A program made the translations under genes and the position numbers. Positions 23,250 to 32,181 of a DNA stretch of 42,696 bases are shown here, one piece after another. The stretch lies in assembly GCA_007116575.1 (NCBI GenBank), contig SKIF01000055.1:1-42696 (forward strand), in the 5' to 3' direction. The number at the start of each line of letters is the position of its first letter. The stretch's first letter is position 1. Source of the DNA: Paracoccaceae bacterium (GTDB taxonomy: Bacteria > Pseudomonadota > Alphaproteobacteria > Rhodobacterales > Rhodobacteraceae). The notes below the pieces were generated by a model. It ran no database searches. It was not told where the DNA came from and saw only the letters and a list, made by a program, of their open reading frames with translations.

Positions 23250-24656
23250 ATGAGTTCAGCAGACGTTCTCAAACTGATGAAAGACGAGGATATCGCTTAT
23301 CTCGACATCCGTTTCGTGGACCCGCGCGGTCGTATGCTGCACGTGACCATCGTCAACGATCTTGTCGATGAGGACTTCCTTGAGGAAGGCTTCATGTTCG
23401 ACGGCTCCTCGGTACCGGGCTGGAAGGGTATCGAGGCATCCGACATGAAACTCGTGTTCGATCTGGATTCGGTCTATGTTGATCCGTTCTATGCCGAGAA
23501 GACCTTGGCCATCCACGCCTCGATCGTCGAGCCTGACACCAACGAGCCCTATGAGCGCGACCCGCGCGGCACCGCCGAGAAGGCCGAAGCCTATCTGAAG
23601 GCCAGCGGCATCGGTGATGTGTCCTATTTCGGACCCGAGGCCGAGTTCTTCGTTTTCGACAGTGTCAGGTTCTCGGACAAGTACAACAAGGTCGGCTTTG
23701 AGATCGATGCCGAGGAAGCCGCCTGGAATACCGATACCGATTACGAGCATGGCAATTCCGGTCATCGCCCCGGCATCAAGGGCCATTACTTCGCCATGAA
23801 CCCGACCGATGCCAATCAGGACATGCGCTCGGAAATGCTGACCACCATGAAAGACATGGGCATGAAGGTGGACAAGCACCATACCGAGGTGGCTTCCGCG
23901 CAGCATGAACTGGGCCTGATCTTCAACTCGCTGACCAAGCAGGCCGACGAATTGATGAAATACAAGTATGTCATCAAGAACGTGGCCGATGCCTATGGCA
24001 AGACCGCGACCTTTATGCCCAAGCCTGTCAAGGGCGACAACGGCACCGGCATGCATGTCAACATGTCGATCTGGAAGGACGGCAAACCGCTGTTTGCTGG
24101 CGACAAATATGCCGATCTGAGCCAGGAAGCGCTGTGGTTCATCGGCGGTGTGCTGAAGCACGCCAAGACGCTGAACGCCTTCACCAACCCCTCGACCAAC
24201 AGCTACAAGCGGCTGATCCCGGGCTTTGAAGCGCCTGTTCTGCGCGCCTATTCGGCCCGCAACCGGTCGGGTTGTATCCGCATTCCGTGGACGGAAAGCC
24301 CCAAAGCCAAGCGCGTCGAGGCCCGTTTCCCTGATCCTTCGGCCAACCCCTATCTGGCTTTCGCTGCCCTGCTGATGGCTGGCATCGACGGGATCAAGAA
24401 CAAGATCGATCCGGGCCCCGCCTCGGACAAGGACCTCTATGACCTGCCGCCCGAGGAGCTGGAAGGCATCCCGACAGTCTGCGCGTCGCTGCGCGAGGCT
24501 TTGGAATCACTGGCGGCGGACCATGACTTCCTGCTGGCCGGGGATGTGTTCACGAAGGACCAGATCATGGCCTATATCGATCTGAAATGGGAAGAGGTCT
24601 ATGCCTATGAGCATACGCCCCACCCGGTCGAATATGCCATGTATTACAGTTGCTGA
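23250..24656 (+). CDS. glnA: Glutamine synthetase type I
   Basis: A 468-residue GSI that makes glutamine from glutamate, ammonia and ATP. Seen: FDGSSVPGW, the metal/glutamate residues in FGPEAEFFVFD, the ATP-binding KPVKGDNGTGMHVN, NRSGCIRIP, and the adenylylation site Tyr397 in KDLYDLPPEE, so activity is likely controlled by GlnE together with PII. ATG 23250 gives the normal family N-terminus (MSSADVLKLMKDEDI) and is preceded by AAAGGGA; an earlier open frame overlaps glnB and is not used. An intrinsic terminator follows at 24677-24705. Confidence 0.97.
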   Translation: MSSADVLKLMKDEDIAYLDIRFVDPRGRMLHVTIVNDLVDEDFLEEGFMFDGSSVPGWKGIEASDMKLVFDLDSVYVDPFYAEKTLAIHASIVEPDTNEPYERDPRGTAEKAEAYLKASGIGDVSYFGPEAEFFVFDSVRFSDKYNKVGFEIDAEEAAWNTDTDYEHGNSGHRPGIKGHYFAMNPTDANQDMRSEMLTTMKDMGMKVDKHHTEVASAQHELGLIFNSLTKQADELMKYKYVIKNVADAYGKTATFMPKPVKGDNGTGMHVNMSIWKDGKPLFAGDKYADLSQEALWFIGGVLKHAKTLNAFTNPSTNSYKRLIPGFEAPVLRAYSARNRSGCIRIPWTESPKAKRVEARFPDPSANPYLAFAALLMAGIDGIKNKIDPGPASDKDLYDLPPEELEGIPTVCASLREALESLAADHDFLLAGDVFTKDQIMAYIDLKWEEVYAYEHTPHPVEYAMYYSC

Positions 24657-24676
24657 TGCGGCTTGAGTGATGCGAG

Positions 24677-24705
24677 AAAGCCCCTGCCGCTGGCGGGGGC
24701 TTTTT
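24677..24705 (+). terminator. Intrinsic terminator after glnA
   Basis: AAAGCCCCTGCC pairs with GGCGGGGGCTTT (one G-T wobble, three-base loop), followed by a T-run. Confidence 0.88.
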
Positions 24706-24718
24706 CGTTGAGGGGGGA

Positions 24719-24806
24719 CGGGGGGCTGCCGCCCCCCGGCTGGCCTTTGGCCAGAGCCCCCCGCTTCAAGGGGCATACATGCCCCTTGAAAATCCCCGTG
24801 AGTATT
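24719..24806. repeat. Structured intergenic element (three hairpins plus GAGTATTTCAGGCAAGAAAATG-like tail)
   Basis: Between glnA and pheS lie three adjacent perfect stems: CGGGGGG/CCCCCCG (24719-24738), CTGGCC/GGCCAG (24740-24754) and CAAGGGGCAT/ATGCCCCTTG (24767-24788). An alternative long pairing joins 24720-24727 with 24755-24762. The tail GAGTATTTCAGG followed by CAAGAAAATG resembles a conserved extragenic sequence common downstream of genes in Rhodobacterales (recalled, not checked). Only one copy was noticed in this window. Confidence 0.5.
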
Positions 24807-24825
24807 TCAGGCAAGAAAATGCAGA

Positions 24826-25908
24826 TCAGCGGCTGAGGCCAGCGGGAAGGGAGGGCTGATCGAGTGCGGCGAAGCCATAGTGGCGCAGCCAGCGCAGGTC
24901 GCTCTCGAAGAAGGCGCGCAGGTCGGGGATTCCGTATTTCAGCATCGCGATGCGGTCGATTCCCATTCCGAAGGCAAAGCCCTGCCATTGGTCGGGGTCG
25001 ATCCCGCCCGAGCGCAGCACATGCGGGTGCACCATACCGGAGCCGAGGATCTCCAACCAGTCATTGCCTTCGCCGATCTTCAATTGGCCACCCTCCCACG
25101 AGCAGCGGATATCGACCTCGGCGGAGGGTTCGGTGAAGGGGAAATGCGAGGCGCGGAAGCGCAATTCCACCTCATCGACCTCGAAGAAGGCGCGGCAGAA
25201 TTCCTCGAGCGTCCATTTCAGCTGAGCCATGTTGATATTGCGGTCGATGGCGAGCCCTTCGACCTGATGGAACATGGGCGTATGGGTCTGGTCCATGTCC
25301 ATGCGGTAGACGCGGCCCGGCGCGATGACGCGGATCGGTGCGCCCTCGTCCTGCATGGCGCGGATCTGGACTGGGCTGGTATGGGTGCGCAGCACATGCG
25401 GCGGGCGGTTGTCGCCCGGTGCGCGATGCATGAAAAAGGTATCATGCTCCTGCCGCGCGGGGTGTTCGGGCGCGATGTTGAGCGCGTCGAAATTATACCA
25501 GTCGGATTCGATCTGTGGACCCTCGGCAACGGAAAAGCCCATATCGGCGAAGATCGCGGTCAACTCGTCCATGACCTGGGAAATCGGATGGATCGTGCCT
25601 GCGGGGCGGTGGCGGGCAGGCAGGGTCACGTCGAGCCATTCGGTCTGCAGCCGCGCGTCGAGCGCGGCATCCTCGAGTGCGGCGCGGCGCGCCTTGAGCG
25701 CCGCGTCGATCTCGGATTTCAGCCCGTTGAGCGCAGGCCCCGCGCTCTGGCGTTCCTCGGGGCTCATTTGGCCGAGGCCGCGCATCAGCGCGCTGATCTC
25801 GCCCTTCTTGCCCAGCGCGGCCAGCCGAACGGCCTCGAGTGCCTCGGCATCGGGGGCTTGGGCGATCCGGTCGAGAAACCTGCCGCGCAGCTCTGCGATT
25901 GCGTCCAT
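24826..25908 (-). CDS. pheS: Phenylalanyl-tRNA synthetase alpha subunit
   Basis: A 360-residue class II aminoacyl-tRNA synthetase subunit, the catalytic half of the alpha2beta2 enzyme that charges tRNA-Phe. Seen: an N-terminal coiled coil, [19 protein letters not shown], motif 2 region [12 protein letters not shown]...[24 protein letters not shown], and motif 3 [18 protein letters not shown]. The length is normal. ATG 25908 follows AAAGG. No pheT was found within the window: the downstream neighbour is glnA on the opposite strand and the upstream one is mgtE. Confidence 0.97.
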   Translation of the reverse strand: MDAIAELRGRFLDRIAQAPDAEALEAVRLAALGKKGEISALMRGLGQMSPEERQSAGPALNGLKSEIDAALKARRAALEDAALDARLQTEWLDVTLPARHRPAGTIHPISQVMDELTAIFADMGFSVAEGPQIESDWYNFDALNIAPEHPARQEHDTFFMHRAPGDNRPPHVLRTHTSPVQIRAMQDEGAPIRVIAPGRVYRMDMDQTHTPMFHQVEGLAIDRNINMAQLKWTLEEFCRAFFEVDEVELRFRASHFPFTEPSAEVDIRCSWEGGQLKIGEGNDWLEILGSGMVHPHVLRSGGIDPDQWQGFAFGMGIDRIAMLKYGIPDLRAFFESDLRWLRHYGFAALDQPSLPAGLSR

Positions 25909-25970
25909 GGGTCTGCCTTTCGCTGTCTGGCGCGGAGGTAGCCAATCGCCCTGTCGAATGCAAGCCGTGC

Positions 25971-27374
25971 TCAGAGTCCCAGAAGCTGCGTGGCGATGGT
26001 GAAATAGATCAGTACGCCCAGCACATCGGCGATGGAGGTGACAAGCGGGCCGGAGGCGGCGGCCGGGTCGCGGTTGAATTTCGCAAAAATAAAGGGCAGG
26101 CACATGCCGATCAGCGCGCCCATCAGCACGATCGAGATCATCGCCAGCGCCACCACCCACGCGATTTCCGGCCCGCCGCGCCATACGCCGATGGTCGACA
26201 CTGCCACCGCCATCGTAACCCCCAGCGTGAGCGCCACCACAGCCTCGCGCGACAGCAGCTTGCCGAAATCTGCCGGGCGCACATCGCCCGTCGCCAGCGC
26301 GCGCACCATCAGCGTCGCGGATTGCGTACCGGCATTGCCGCCCGAGGCGATCAGCAGCGGCAGGAAGAACAGCAGCGCCAGATGCGCGGCGATGGTGTCT
26401 TCGAAATAGGCGATGCCCGCGCCCGAGAAGATATTGCCGAAAACCAGCAGCACCAGCCAGAAGATGCGCGCCTTGTAGAGGGTCGCGATGGTCGCCTCGG
26501 CAACAGACATCTCGATGGGCTGCACGATCGAGCCCTTGTAGAAGTCCTCGGTCACCTCTTCCTCGGTCACGTCCATGGCGTCATCGGCGGTCACGATGCC
26601 AACGAGGCGGTCATTGTTGTCGAGCACCGGCAGCGCCAGAAGGTCATAGCGTGCGACCAGCTTGGCGGCCTCTTCCTGTTCGGCATCGGCGCGCACCCAG
26701 ACCGGCTCGGTATCCATGATCTCGGAAACGCGCTGACGGGGCCGGGCCGTCAGCAGGTCGCGCAGGCTGACCACGCCCAGAAGCCTGCGCTCGGCGTCGA
26801 TGATATAGGCGTAATAGATCGTCTCGGCCTCGATCGCCTGGCTGCGCAGCGCCTCGATGGCTTGGGTCGAGGTCAGGTCAGGCGCCAGCGTGGCGTAATC
26901 CGAGGTCATGACCGAGCCGACGGTCCATTCCTCATAGGCGGCGAGACGGCGCAGATCCTCGCGCTCGGCCTTGGCGAAGGCGGGCAGGATGGCTTCCTGT
27001 GCTTCCGCATCGAGCTGCTTGTAGAGGTCGGCGCGTTCATCATGGCTCATCGCGCTCATCAGTGCGACGAGGTCGCGGCGCCGGATACAAGTGGCAATGG
27101 CGACTTGCGAGCTGGGCCGCAAATAGCCCAGAAGCTCGGCCTGATCATGCAGCGATAGCAGGCGCATCACCTCGAGATCGTCGTTTTCGGGCAATTCTTC
27201 GATGATCGCGGCCACATCGGCGAGTTCCTGCGATTCGATGAATTCGCGCACCGCCTGCGATTGCCCTTCGCCCATGAGGCGCTGGATCTCGACCGCGATG
27301 AAGCCAGCGTCGATTCCGGTATCCTCGGAATCGCGGTCGAAACGGAACTCGCTGAGCGGTGTCTGAACTGTCAT
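25971..27374 (-). CDS. mgtE: Magnesium transporter MgtE
   Basis: A 467-residue Mg2+ channel/transporter. Seen: an MgtE N-domain (about 30-130), two CBS domains (about 140-265) that sense cytoplasmic Mg2+, and five membrane segments from about 295 with the pore signature [12 protein letters not shown] and [19 protein letters not shown] 27374 has AAGGGGG upstream; an in-frame ATG at 27404 would add ten residues. The 538-base region upstream shows no recognised Mg2+ sensor RNA. It lies just upstream of pheS on the same strand. Confidence 0.95.
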   Translation of the reverse strand: MTVQTPLSEFRFDRDSEDTGIDAGFIAVEIQRLMGEGQSQAVREFIESQELADVAAIIEELPENDDLEVMRLLSLHDQAELLGYLRPSSQVAIATCIRRRDLVALMSAMSHDERADLYKQLDAEAQEAILPAFAKAEREDLRRLAAYEEWTVGSVMTSDYATLAPDLTSTQAIEALRSQAIEAETIYYAYIIDAERRLLGVVSLRDLLTARPRQRVSEIMDTEPVWVRADAEQEEAAKLVARYDLLALPVLDNNDRLVGIVTADDAMDVTEEEVTEDFYKGSIVQPIEMSVAEATIATLYKARIFWLVLLVFGNIFSGAGIAYFEDTIAAHLALLFFLPLLIASGGNAGTQSATLMVRALATGDVRPADFGKLLSREAVVALTLGVTMAVAVSTIGVWRGGPEIAWVVALAMISIVLMGALIGMCLPFIFAKFNRDPAAASGPLVTSIADVLGVLIYFTIATQLLGL

Positions 27375-27786
27375 TTCGGCCCCCTTATGCCCTGTCGGCA
27401 TCGGGGCGTCGGGCAGGGTCAGCCCCTGGGAACGGCCCGCGATGCATGCGGTATCTCTGTTTCTCTGATGATCGGGCGCAGACTCTGTGCCCGCCTGGAA
27501 CCACCGTCCATTTGTTTCCCGTTGCATTGCCCGGCGTCACGCGCCGCCGTGTGGGTGATAGGTGTGGTCGCGCGAGATGTCAAACTGCAGGGCAGGTTTT
27601 CGTGGTGGTACAAGCCCTGTGGGCAGTATTTGTTGTGGCCGGGCTGGGCAGTAAGAAACCGGCGGCGCGGTATCGTGCTGGGCCGTTCTGGCAGGTGGCC
27701 GGCATGACTGTCCCTAGGCCCGTAGACGGGATATTTGATGCCTGTCGGCTGAGTGATTAACGGCACCTACAAAGCACCCTCGGATC
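27375..27786. other. Intergenic stretch upstream of mgtE, no gene recognised
   Basis: Roughly 410 bases between mgtE and the small frame at 27787. Open frames exist on both strands, but none shows family motifs, a good ribosome site and coding-like composition together. It presumably contains the mgtE promoter and 5' leader. No M-box or other Mg2+ riboswitch was recognised. Confidence 0.4.
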
Positions 27787-27882
27787 GTGCCCACCCAACC
27801 CGCACAAGCGCGCTTTGCCGAGGCGTTCAGCGAGGCCCTGCATGAGTCCGAGGGGATCAAACGGCGATGGTATCAGATGTGA
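27787..27882 (+). CDS. Possible small protein or gene remnant
   Basis: A 31-residue frame from GTG 27787 to TGA 27882. Its composition is protein-like, with a helical ARFAEAFSEALHESEGIKRRWYQM ending when read without the first residues (here split for length). The frame stays open about ten codons upstream of the GTG. No clear ribosome site was seen. It could be the tail of a lost gene or a small unrecognised protein. It lies between mgtE and the diguanylate cyclase gene. Confidence 0.25.
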   Translation: MPTQPAQARFAEAFSEALHESEGIKRRWYQM

Positions 27883-27912
27883 CGGGCCGGACCTGCGCCG
27901 TGCGTGCAGGCG

Positions 27913-29400
27913 TCATCCCTGCTCTTGCGCGACCGGCGCGGCAGTCGGGCGGGGTGGAGCGCTGACCACGCGATTGCGGCCCTGGGCCTTGGCACCGTAG
28001 AGCGCCAGATCGGCGGCTTTCATCACCTGCGCAAGCTCTGTGCCGTCGCGCCCCAACAGGCCCAGCCCGGCCGAGACGGTCACCTGCGGCAGCGACTGGC
28101 CAGCGGTGCTGACCGACAGCGCCGCGATGGCCTCGCGCAGTGTTTCGGCCTGTGCGAGTGCCGCGCTTTCGTCGTGATCGAGGCAGAGCAGCACGAATTC
28201 CTCACCGCCCACGCGGCAGGCGTGCACCAGGCTGCCCGCGGTGCCCTGCAGCACCTGCCCGACCCCGCGCAGCACGGCGTCGCCGGCCTCATGGCCGAAG
28301 CGGTCATTGAAGGACTTGAAGTGATCGACATCCAGCGAAATCAGGGCAAGCGGTCGGTTTTCATGCGCGGCGAGGCTACATTCACGGTTGGCGCGTTCCA
28401 TGAACCAACGGCGGTTCCAAAGGCCCGTCAGGGCGTCGCGCACCGAGCGGTCCTGCAATTCCTGCCGCAGGCGGACATTGGCAATCGCAAGGCTGATCTG
28501 CTCTCCGCAGATCAGCGAGATGTCCCAGCGGTTGCGGAGCACCTCATCGCGCATGTGGCGCATGATGCCGCCTTCCTCGAACCCTTCGAAGACGACATGC
28601 ATCAGGCCAATGGTCTGCCCATGCGCGATGACGGGCAGGCAGAAATAGGGTGCGCCCCGCTTGCCGACATGATCGCAGGTGAACTGGATCGGCTTGAGCC
28701 CATAGGCATAGGCTCGCCCGCGCCGCAATGCCCAGCAGTCATCGGGCAGGATATGGCGTGCGAAATCGGGCATGGTGCCCCAGCTTGTCGCCAGATTCAG
28801 CGCCGAGCGGGACTCATCATAGATATAAAGCGCGCCGTCAGCCTCGGGGATGAGCGTGTGCATGGCACGCTGGATCACCATGAGCAACTCCTCCAGGGAT
28901 TTGGCGGAATAGAGCCATTCACTGGTCAGGGCGAGCAACTGGCGCTCGGACTGGCGCAACTCTTCGGAATGGCGCATCGCCTCGTTCTGTTCTTCCAGCG
29001 CCTTGCGTTCGGTGATGTCGCGCATGGTCGAGATGAAATGCGTATGCCGCCCATTGGGGTCATAGACCGGCGTGACCTTGAGATCGATCCAGAAGCTCTC
29101 TCCGGTCTTGGTGTAGTTCAGGATATCGACACGGATTTCGCGCCGCTGGGCGCAGGCCTGCTCGATCCTGCGCGCGGTCTCTGTGTCGGTCTCGGGGCCC
29201 TGCAGCACCGAGCCCGGCTCTTTTCCGGCAATATCGCAGAGCGCGAAGCCGGTCTGTGCGGTGAAGGCCGGATTGACCCAGAGCGCGCGGCGTTCCGGGT
29301 CTGATATGACGACGGCATCCGAGGAATGCCGCGTAACGAGATCCGCGTAAAAGGCTTCGGTATCCGCAGTCCGTCTGGTTGCCGTTTGTCTGGCGCGCAT
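27913..29400 (-). CDS. PAS-GAF-GGDEF diguanylate cyclase
   Basis: A 495-residue signalling protein predicted to make cyclic di-GMP. Seen: a PAS domain (about 15-132) close to the LOV subgroup (LQGPETD, NYTKTGESFWIDLKVTPVYD) but without the photoactive cysteine; a linker coil; a GAF domain (about 165-312); and a GGDEF domain with DALTGLWNRRWF, LDVDHFKSFND and an intact GGEEF active site (398-402). The RxxD inhibitory site normally five residues upstream is absent (GSLV there), so product inhibition is unlikely. The start ATG 29400 has AGGGA six bases before it; a GTG directly ahead is the alternative. No signal or membrane segment was seen. Confidence 0.9.
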   Translation of the reverse strand: MRARQTATRRTADTEAFYADLVTRHSSDAVVISDPERRALWVNPAFTAQTGFALCDIAGKEPGSVLQGPETDTETARRIEQACAQRREIRVDILNYTKTGESFWIDLKVTPVYDPNGRHTHFISTMRDITERKALEEQNEAMRHSEELRQSERQLLALTSEWLYSAKSLEELLMVIQRAMHTLIPEADGALYIYDESRSALNLATSWGTMPDFARHILPDDCWALRRGRAYAYGLKPIQFTCDHVGKRGAPYFCLPVIAHGQTIGLMHVVFEGFEEGGIMRHMRDEVLRNRWDISLICGEQISLAIANVRLRQELQDRSVRDALTGLWNRRWFMERANRECSLAAHENRPLALISLDVDHFKSFNDRFGHEAGDAVLRGVGQVLQGTAGSLVHACRVGGEEFVLLCLDHDESAALAQAETLREAIAALSVSTAGQSLPQVTVSAGLGLLGRDGTELAQVMKAADLALYGAKAQGRNRVVSAPPRPTAAPVAQEQG

Positions 29401-29588
29401 CACCTGTCCCTGATTGACCTGCGCCAGATTGCATCAGATAGTTTAACATTTGCTTTCACCGCCCGCGCGGCTCACGGTCGCGTGCGTGCCCGTGACACTG
29501 CCGGACAAAGCCGCTAGTGTCTCGCCTTGCCCAGCCTACGGCCCTCATGGCCAATGGCGACAGGGAAATCGACATCGAAGGAGGACAC

Positions 29589-31067
29589 ATGCTCGATACG
29601 ACAACCGATCTCAAATCCATGCTCAGCGATCCGTCGCTGCTGGAAACGCGTGCCTTTGTCGCGGGCGAATGGGTGTCCGCTGATGATGGCGCGACTTTCG
29701 CGGTCCGCAACCCGGCGCGCGGTGACGTTATCGCCGAGGTCGCCGATCTGGGTCGCACCGAGACCGCCCGCGCCATCGCCGCCGCTGAAGAGGCCCGCCA
29801 CGCCTGGGCGGCGCGCACCGGCAAGGAGCGCGCGGCAGTGCTGCGTAAATGGTTCGACCTGATGACCGAGAACGCCGAGGATCTGGCGCTGATCCTGACC
29901 GCCGAGATGGGCAAACCACTGCCCGAGGCGCGCGGTGAAGTCGCCTATGGTGCCGGGTTCATCGAGTGGTTCGGCGAGGAAGCCAAGCGCGTTTATGGCG
30001 AGACCATCCCCGGCCACCAGCCCGACAAGCGCATCACCGTGTTGCGCCAACCGATCGGGGTGGCGGCCTCGATCACGCCGTGGAACTTTCCCAATGCGAT
30101 GATCGCGCGCAAGGTGGGTCCCGCGCTGGCTGTGGGGTGCGGCTTTGTCGCGCGCCCGGCGGCGGAAACACCGCTTTCGGCGCTGGCCATGGCTGTGCTC
30201 GCCGAGCGCGCGGGTGTGCCCAAAGGCGTGCTCTCGGTCGTGACTTCGTCGCGCGCTTCGGATATCGGCAAGGAATTCTGCGAAAACCCGACGGTGCGCA
30301 AGCTGACCTTCACCGGCTCGACCGAGGTGGGACGCATTCTGCTGCGGCAGGCCGCCGATCAGGTGATGAAATGCTCGATGGAGTTGGGCGGCAATGCGCC
30401 CTTCATCGTGTTCGATGACGCCGATCTCGACAAGGCCGTCGAGGGCGCGATGATGTCCAAGTTCCGCAACAATGGCCAGACCTGCGTCTGCGCCAACCGC
30501 ATTTATGTGCAGGCTGGCGTCTATGACGCCTTTGCAGAGAAGCTGGGCAAAGCGGTGGCAGCACTCCGGGTCGGGGACGGGCTCGATGATGGTGTGCAGA
30601 CCGGACCGCTGATCAATTCCGAGGCCGTGGAGAAGGTCGAGGAGCATATCCGAGATGTGCTCGATCATGGTGGACAGCTTGTCACCGGCGGGCAGCGCCA
30701 TGCGCTGGGCGGCACCTTCTTTGAACCAACGGTTGTTACTGGTGTCACGCAGTCGATGAAGGTTGCACAGGAAGAGACATTCGGGCCCCTGGCACCGCTG
30801 TTCCGTTTCGAGACCGAGGAAGAGGTCATCGCCCACGCCAATGACACGATCTTCGGACTGGCCTGTTATTTCTATGCTCGCGATGTGGGGCGCATCACGC
30901 GCGTGCAGGAGGCGCTCGATTACGGGATCGTCGGGGTGAACACCGGCATTATCTCGACCGAGGTTGCGCCCTTTGGCGGCGTCAAGCAGTCGGGCCTGGG
31001 GCGCGAGGGCTCGCGTCACGGGATCGAGGATTATCTCGAGATGAAATATGTCTGCCTGAGCATCTGA
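29589..31067 (+). CDS. gabD: NAD(P)-dependent succinate-semialdehyde dehydrogenase
   Basis: A 492-residue aldehyde dehydrogenase of the GabD type, oxidising succinate semialdehyde to succinate at the end of the GABA route. Seen: the PWNFPNAM cofactor motif, FTGSTEVGR, catalytic Glu265 in MELGGNAP and catalytic Cys299 in NNGQTCVCANR. Arg189 (ARPAAETP) stands where most family members have the cofactor-binding lysine (KPA); I recall this form in Rhodobacteraceae. GGAGGA lies just before ATG 29589. Related aldehydes such as glutarate semialdehyde are possible substrates. A wobble-containing hairpin at 31079-31106 follows. Confidence 0.88.
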   Translation: MLDTTTDLKSMLSDPSLLETRAFVAGEWVSADDGATFAVRNPARGDVIAEVADLGRTETARAIAAAEEARHAWAARTGKERAAVLRKWFDLMTENAEDLALILTAEMGKPLPEARGEVAYGAGFIEWFGEEAKRVYGETIPGHQPDKRITVLRQPIGVAASITPWNFPNAMIARKVGPALAVGCGFVARPAAETPLSALAMAVLAERAGVPKGVLSVVTSSRASDIGKEFCENPTVRKLTFTGSTEVGRILLRQAADQVMKCSMELGGNAPFIVFDDADLDKAVEGAMMSKFRNNGQTCVCANRIYVQAGVYDAFAEKLGKAVAALRVGDGLDDGVQTGPLINSEAVEKVEEHIRDVLDHGGQLVTGGQRHALGGTFFEPTVVTGVTQSMKVAQEETFGPLAPLFRFETEEEVIAHANDTIFGLACYFYARDVGRITRVQEALDYGIVGVNTGIISTEVAPFGGVKQSGLGREGSRHGIEDYLEMKYVCLSI

Positions 31068-31078
31068 GCGATGCCCTC

Positions 31079-31106
31079 CCTGCCTGCCGGAAAGACCGGT
31101 GGGCAG
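31079..31106 (+). terminator. Hairpin after gabD, weak terminator candidate
   Basis: CTGCCTGCCGG pairs with CCGGTGGGCAG (two G-T wobbles) across AAAGA, shortly after the gabD stop. There is no T-run, so termination may be Rho-dependent or the stem may protect the mRNA end. Confidence 0.35.
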
Positions 31107-31210
31107 GGGGTGGACGCTCGACCGGGCAGAAAAGGTGTATCTTCGGCAAACTTTATGGTTGCCGCACCCAGTTTGCAGTTCTACGTCCAGCACGCAGGCA
31201 GGAAAAGGCC

Positions 31211-31303
31211 ATGTACCGGAAGACTTACTCCTCGTTCCCTCCTTTCGGTGGGCCCTTTCCTGTCTGCACCCTCACCCAAGCACCGCAACAGGCCCTTGCG
31301 TGA
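31211..31303 (+). CDS. Possible 30-residue small protein
   Basis: A short frame beginning MYRKTYSSFPPFGG, with AGGA eight bases before its ATG and AAGG closer in. It lies in a 283-base spacer between gabD and the NDUFS4-like gene and has no recognised relatives. It may be a small protein, a leader peptide of the downstream gene, or chance. Confidence 0.25.
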   Translation: MYRKTYSSFPPFGGPFPVCTLTQAPQQALA

Positions 31304-31350
31304 GGCGCAGTTTTTGTCGATAACGTGCCAGAGCTATCAGAGGTCCTGTC

Positions 31351-31662
31351 ATGCGCGCCCGCATCTATCGTCCTGCCCGCACTGCCATGCAATCCGGCAC
31401 GGCCAAGACGCAACACTGGCTGCTGGAGTTCTCGCCCGAACAGGCGCGGCGGATCGACCCGCTGATGGGCTGGACCTCGTCGGGCGACATGAATTCGCAG
31501 GTGCGCTTGAGGTTCGAGGACCGCGAGGCCGCCGAATCCTACGCGCGCGCGCACGGGATCGACGCCATCGTGATCGAGCCCAAGACCCGCCGCCCCAATC
31601 TGCGACCCGGTGGCTACGGCGACAATTTCGCAACCAGCCGCCGACAAGTCTGGACGCACTGA
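31351..31662 (+). CDS. ETC complex I subunit, NDUFS4-like
   Basis: A 103-residue protein of the ETC_C1_NDUFA4/NDUFS4 family, an accessory subunit of respiratory complex I found in alphaproteobacteria and mitochondria. Seen: [16 protein letters not shown], the core [22 protein letters not shown], and the C-terminal [16 protein letters not shown], which matches the conserved family end. The size is normal. It lies away from the nuo operon, as is usual for this accessory gene. The start ATG 31351 has GAGG upstream. Confidence 0.9.
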   Translation: MRARIYRPARTAMQSGTAKTQHWLLEFSPEQARRIDPLMGWTSSGDMNSQVRLRFEDREAAESYARAHGIDAIVIEPKTRRPNLRPGGYGDNFATSRRQVWTH

Positions 31663-31742
31663 GCCCGGCCAGAACTCACGCGCCCCGGTTGCTGCCACAA
31701 GCCCGCTGTCACACACCCTTCATCGCACAGATTGTGCCGGGA

Positions 31743-32018
31743 TTAGCTGTTGCCGCGCAACGCCTCGGGATGCTCGGCCAGAAAACCTTTCAGCGCCTTG
31801 TAGAGACCACGGGCCTTGGGCAGGTCGTCCATATGCAGGGCTTCGGCGATATCCTCGCAGATCATCTGCTGCACTTTCTGCGGCCCATGATGGATATGCA
31901 TCAGGTATTCGCCCATCTCGGCGGCGGTGACCTTATCGACATGTTCGTGCTGCGCAATCGCCGCGATCTGTTCGCGGCTCAGACAGGTCATGTCGAGAAT
32001 GTCGTTCTCATTGATCAT
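31743..32018 (-). CDS. Conserved hypothetical protein, 91 residues
   Basis: A small soluble, helical, acidic protein with many His and Met residues (for example ILDMTCLSREQIAAIAQHEH and EYLMHIHHGPQKVQQMICED). It resembles a conserved Rhodobacterales protein of unknown function, as far as I recall; I cannot name a domain. ATG 32018 was chosen over the open frame upstream because GGAGGAGG lies before it. The histidines and cysteines could bind metal, but there is no clear site. It is convergent with the NDUFS4-like gene. Confidence 0.75.
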   Translation of the reverse strand: MINENDILDMTCLSREQIAAIAQHEHVDKVTAAEMGEYLMHIHHGPQKVQQMICEDIAEALHMDDLPKARGLYKALKGFLAEHPEALRGNS

Positions 32019-32181
32019 GGTGCAGTCCTCCTCCAGACGCGCAGGATAGCACGCCATTGCCACGTTGTGCTTTGCGTTGCATCAACTGCGCGGAGCCGCG
32101 TGGCCCGTGGAGTGCTGGCTTTGAATTCGCATCTCGCCTAGACTGGGCACATTGATCGGATTTCTTGCTGAAAGTGATACC

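Noticed and set aside
26032-27158. Long plus-strand frames opposite mgtE
   Set aside because: They mirror the MgtE coding frame and are His/Arg/Gln-rich with no start signals.
27419-27766. 115-codon minus-strand frame in the mgtE upstream gap
   Set aside because: It has no recognisable motif or ribosome site and an unlikely composition. It might be coding, but the evidence is insufficient.
29514-31193. 559-codon minus-strand frame opposite gabD
   Set aside because: It is the mirror of an aldehyde dehydrogenase with intact catalytic Glu and Cys; no ribosome site.
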